This document shows positions 4,805 through 5,888 of a stretch of 5,888 nt of DNA, piece by piece. Source of the DNA: Pseudomonadales bacterium (GTDB taxonomy: Bacteria; Pseudomonadota; Gammaproteobacteria; Pseudomonadales; Moraxellaceae). The translations under genes and the position numbers were made by a program. Within the stretch, counting starts at the first letter, position 1; the number at the start of each line of letters is the position of its first letter. Below the pieces are notes generated by a model. That model was given only the letters and a program-made list of their open reading frames with translations. It had not been told where the DNA came from and did no database searches. Location: positions 1 to 5,888 of the forward strand of contig JABEVH010000255.1 in the NCBI GenBank assembly GCA_013043915.1, read 5' to 3'.

Positions 4805-5888
4805 TCAACGCAATAAGTACGCTTTCATAAACTTGTGCAGGCCTTTATTAAACGGTGGCAAGAAATAACGCAGGGCATAGAATTTCGGCTTTTCCAGAAC
4901 ACCCTTGGCATTGGAGTAGGTCAGAAAACCCTCCTGGCCATGGTAGCGACCCATACCTGAAGGCCCAACTCCACCAAAGGGCAAATCTTCGACACCGACG
5001 TGGCTCACCACTTCATTGATACCCAAGCCCCCGGAATGCGTGTGCGATGACACGTATTCGCCACGCGCCTCATTGTAGTCAAAATAGTAAAGCGCCAGGG
5101 GGCGGGGCCTGTCATTGACAAAGCGCAGGGCTTCATCCAGAGAATTCACCTCAATGACCGGCAATACGGGTCCAAAAATTTCGTTTTGCATGATCTGCAT
5201 ATCCGGCGTGATATCCAGAACCAGAGTCACTGGCATCTTGCGTGTACTCTCAAAACTTTCATGCGAAGGATTGATCTCAATGATGCGAGCACCACGCTGT
5301 TGGGCATCCTGCAGATAATTCTGCAGACGACGATACTGCTTATCATTGATGACACTGGTGTAATCAGGATTATCGAGCATCGTTGGATACATCTTGCCTA
5401 TCTGTGCCGTAAAGGCATTGATAAATTCCTGCGAACGACCGCGTGGACAGAGTACATAGTCAGGTGCTACGCAGGTTTGACCCGCATTCCAGCATTTTCC
5501 AAAAGCAATACGCTCAGCCGCATCGGCCATGGGAAAAGACTCGTGAATAATTGCAGGTGATTTACCACCTAGCTCCAACAGGACTGGGGTCAAATTAGCA
5601 GCTGCTGCTGCCATCACCGTCTTGCCCACCTGTGTCGAGCCGGTAAATGTGAGCTGATCAAAAGGCAGGTGAGAAAATGCTTCGGAAATTTCACCACGTC
5701 CGGTAAATACAGCGACCAGGTCATCTGAAAACACTTCTGAAAGCATGGCTTTCATGGTGTCACCCAGACGCGGAGTGAATCCCGACATCTTGATCATGAC
5801 GCGGTTGCCGGCGGCCAGGGCCGCCGTCAGAGGACCTATCGCCAAAAAAATCGGATAATTCCACGGTACGATGACACCGACCACGCCC
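4805..5888 (-). CDS. laoC: Aldehyde dehydrogenase, LaoC-like (5' end outside window)
   Basis: NAD(P)-dependent aldehyde dehydrogenase of the coniferyl-aldehyde/fatty-aldehyde branch. About 360 residues are visible; roughly 115 N-terminal residues lie beyond the window edge, since the frame is open to 5888 and opens in the VVGVIVPWNYP motif. Counting from the GTG at 5884: N9 in PWNYP (oxyanion), the cofactor motif FTGSTQVGK (80-88), general base E104 in LLELGGKSP, nucleophile C138 in NAGQTCVAPD, E235 in EIFGPV, and LPFGGVGPSGMGRYHG (301-316). All catalytic residues are present. The C-terminal tail after KPK is aromatic, basic and helix-prone (to LLR), as in ALDHs that touch membranes. It should convert the aldehyde made by the GMC enzyme to the acid. 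Its TGA stop overlaps a possible laoB ATG. It matches P. aeruginosa LaoC (PA0366) by position. Confidence 0.92.
   Translation of the reverse strand, partial: GVVGVIVPWNYPIFLAIGPLTAALAAGNRVMIKMSGFTPRLGDTMKAMLSEVFSDDLVAVFTGRGEISEAFSHLPFDQLTFTGSTQVGKTVMAAAAANLTPVLLELGGKSPAIIHESFPMADAAERIAFGKCWNAGQTCVAPDYVLCPRGRSQEFINAFTAQIGKMYPTMLDNPDYTSVINDKQYRRLQNYLQDAQQRGARIIEINPSHESFESTRKMPVTLVLDITPDMQIMQNEIFGPVLPVIEVNSLDEALRFVNDRPRPLALYYFDYNEARGEYVSSHTHSGGLGINEVVSHVGVEDLPFGGVGPSGMGRYHGQEGFLTYSNAKGVLEKPKFYALRYFLPPFNKGLHKFMKAYLLR

Noticed and set aside
5115..5560. Plus-strand open frames opposite the aldehyde dehydrogenase
   Set aside because: They are antisense to clear ALDH catalytic motifs and carry no family signature.
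1..5888. Mobile elements, CRISPR arrays, tRNA genes, phage or defence genes
   Set aside because: No direct-repeat arrays, transposase motifs, tRNA cloverleaf sequences or defence domains were found on reading both strands. All long frames are accounted for by housekeeping and metabolic genes.

Overview
The window reads as chromosomal DNA of a gammaproteobacterium of the order Pseudomonadales. The ribosomal protein sequences (L28 with an FEPNLHYHRFW block, cysteine-free L33) resemble, from memory, those of Acinetobacter and other Moraxellaceae. The gene order from mutM through ferredoxin and coaD to a GMC oxidoreductase / Tat protein / aldehyde dehydrogenase set matches what I remember of the Pseudomonas aeruginosa PA0357-PA0366 region. 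I could not test either comparison by search. There are no insertion sequences, tRNA or rRNA genes, CRISPR arrays or other signs of recent transfer. No gene-free stretch exceeds about 135 bases.

The left part (1-1845, plus strand) holds rpmB (L28), rpmG (L33) and mutM (formamidopyrimidine-DNA glycosylase). A perfect 12-bp GC-rich hairpin plus T-run separates rpmG from mutM, so mutM probably depends on read-through of a partial terminator. A 134-base gap with a promoter-like sequence then leads into a small exported protein of unknown function (132 residues).

The right part (1839-5888, minus strand) reads leftwards: a 5'-truncated aldehyde dehydrogenase (laoC-like), a Tat-signal lipoprotein (laoB-like), a GMC-type FAD alcohol dehydrogenase (laoA-like), a hairpin, coaD (phosphopantetheine adenylyltransferase) and an Alvin-type 2[4Fe-4S] ferredoxin. 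The first three are tightly packed and match the LaoCBA long-chain alcohol oxidation system of P. aeruginosa. The inferred pathway is fatty alcohol to fatty aldehyde (LaoA with LaoB) to fatty acid (LaoC). coaD and fdx overlap by 20 bases.

The most interesting points are the Tat lipoprotein paired with a GMC enzyme that has no signal peptide (possible co-export or membrane anchoring), the unexplained small exported protein with a CLGC motif, and the mutM attenuator. Nothing here is clearly a wholly undescribed system.
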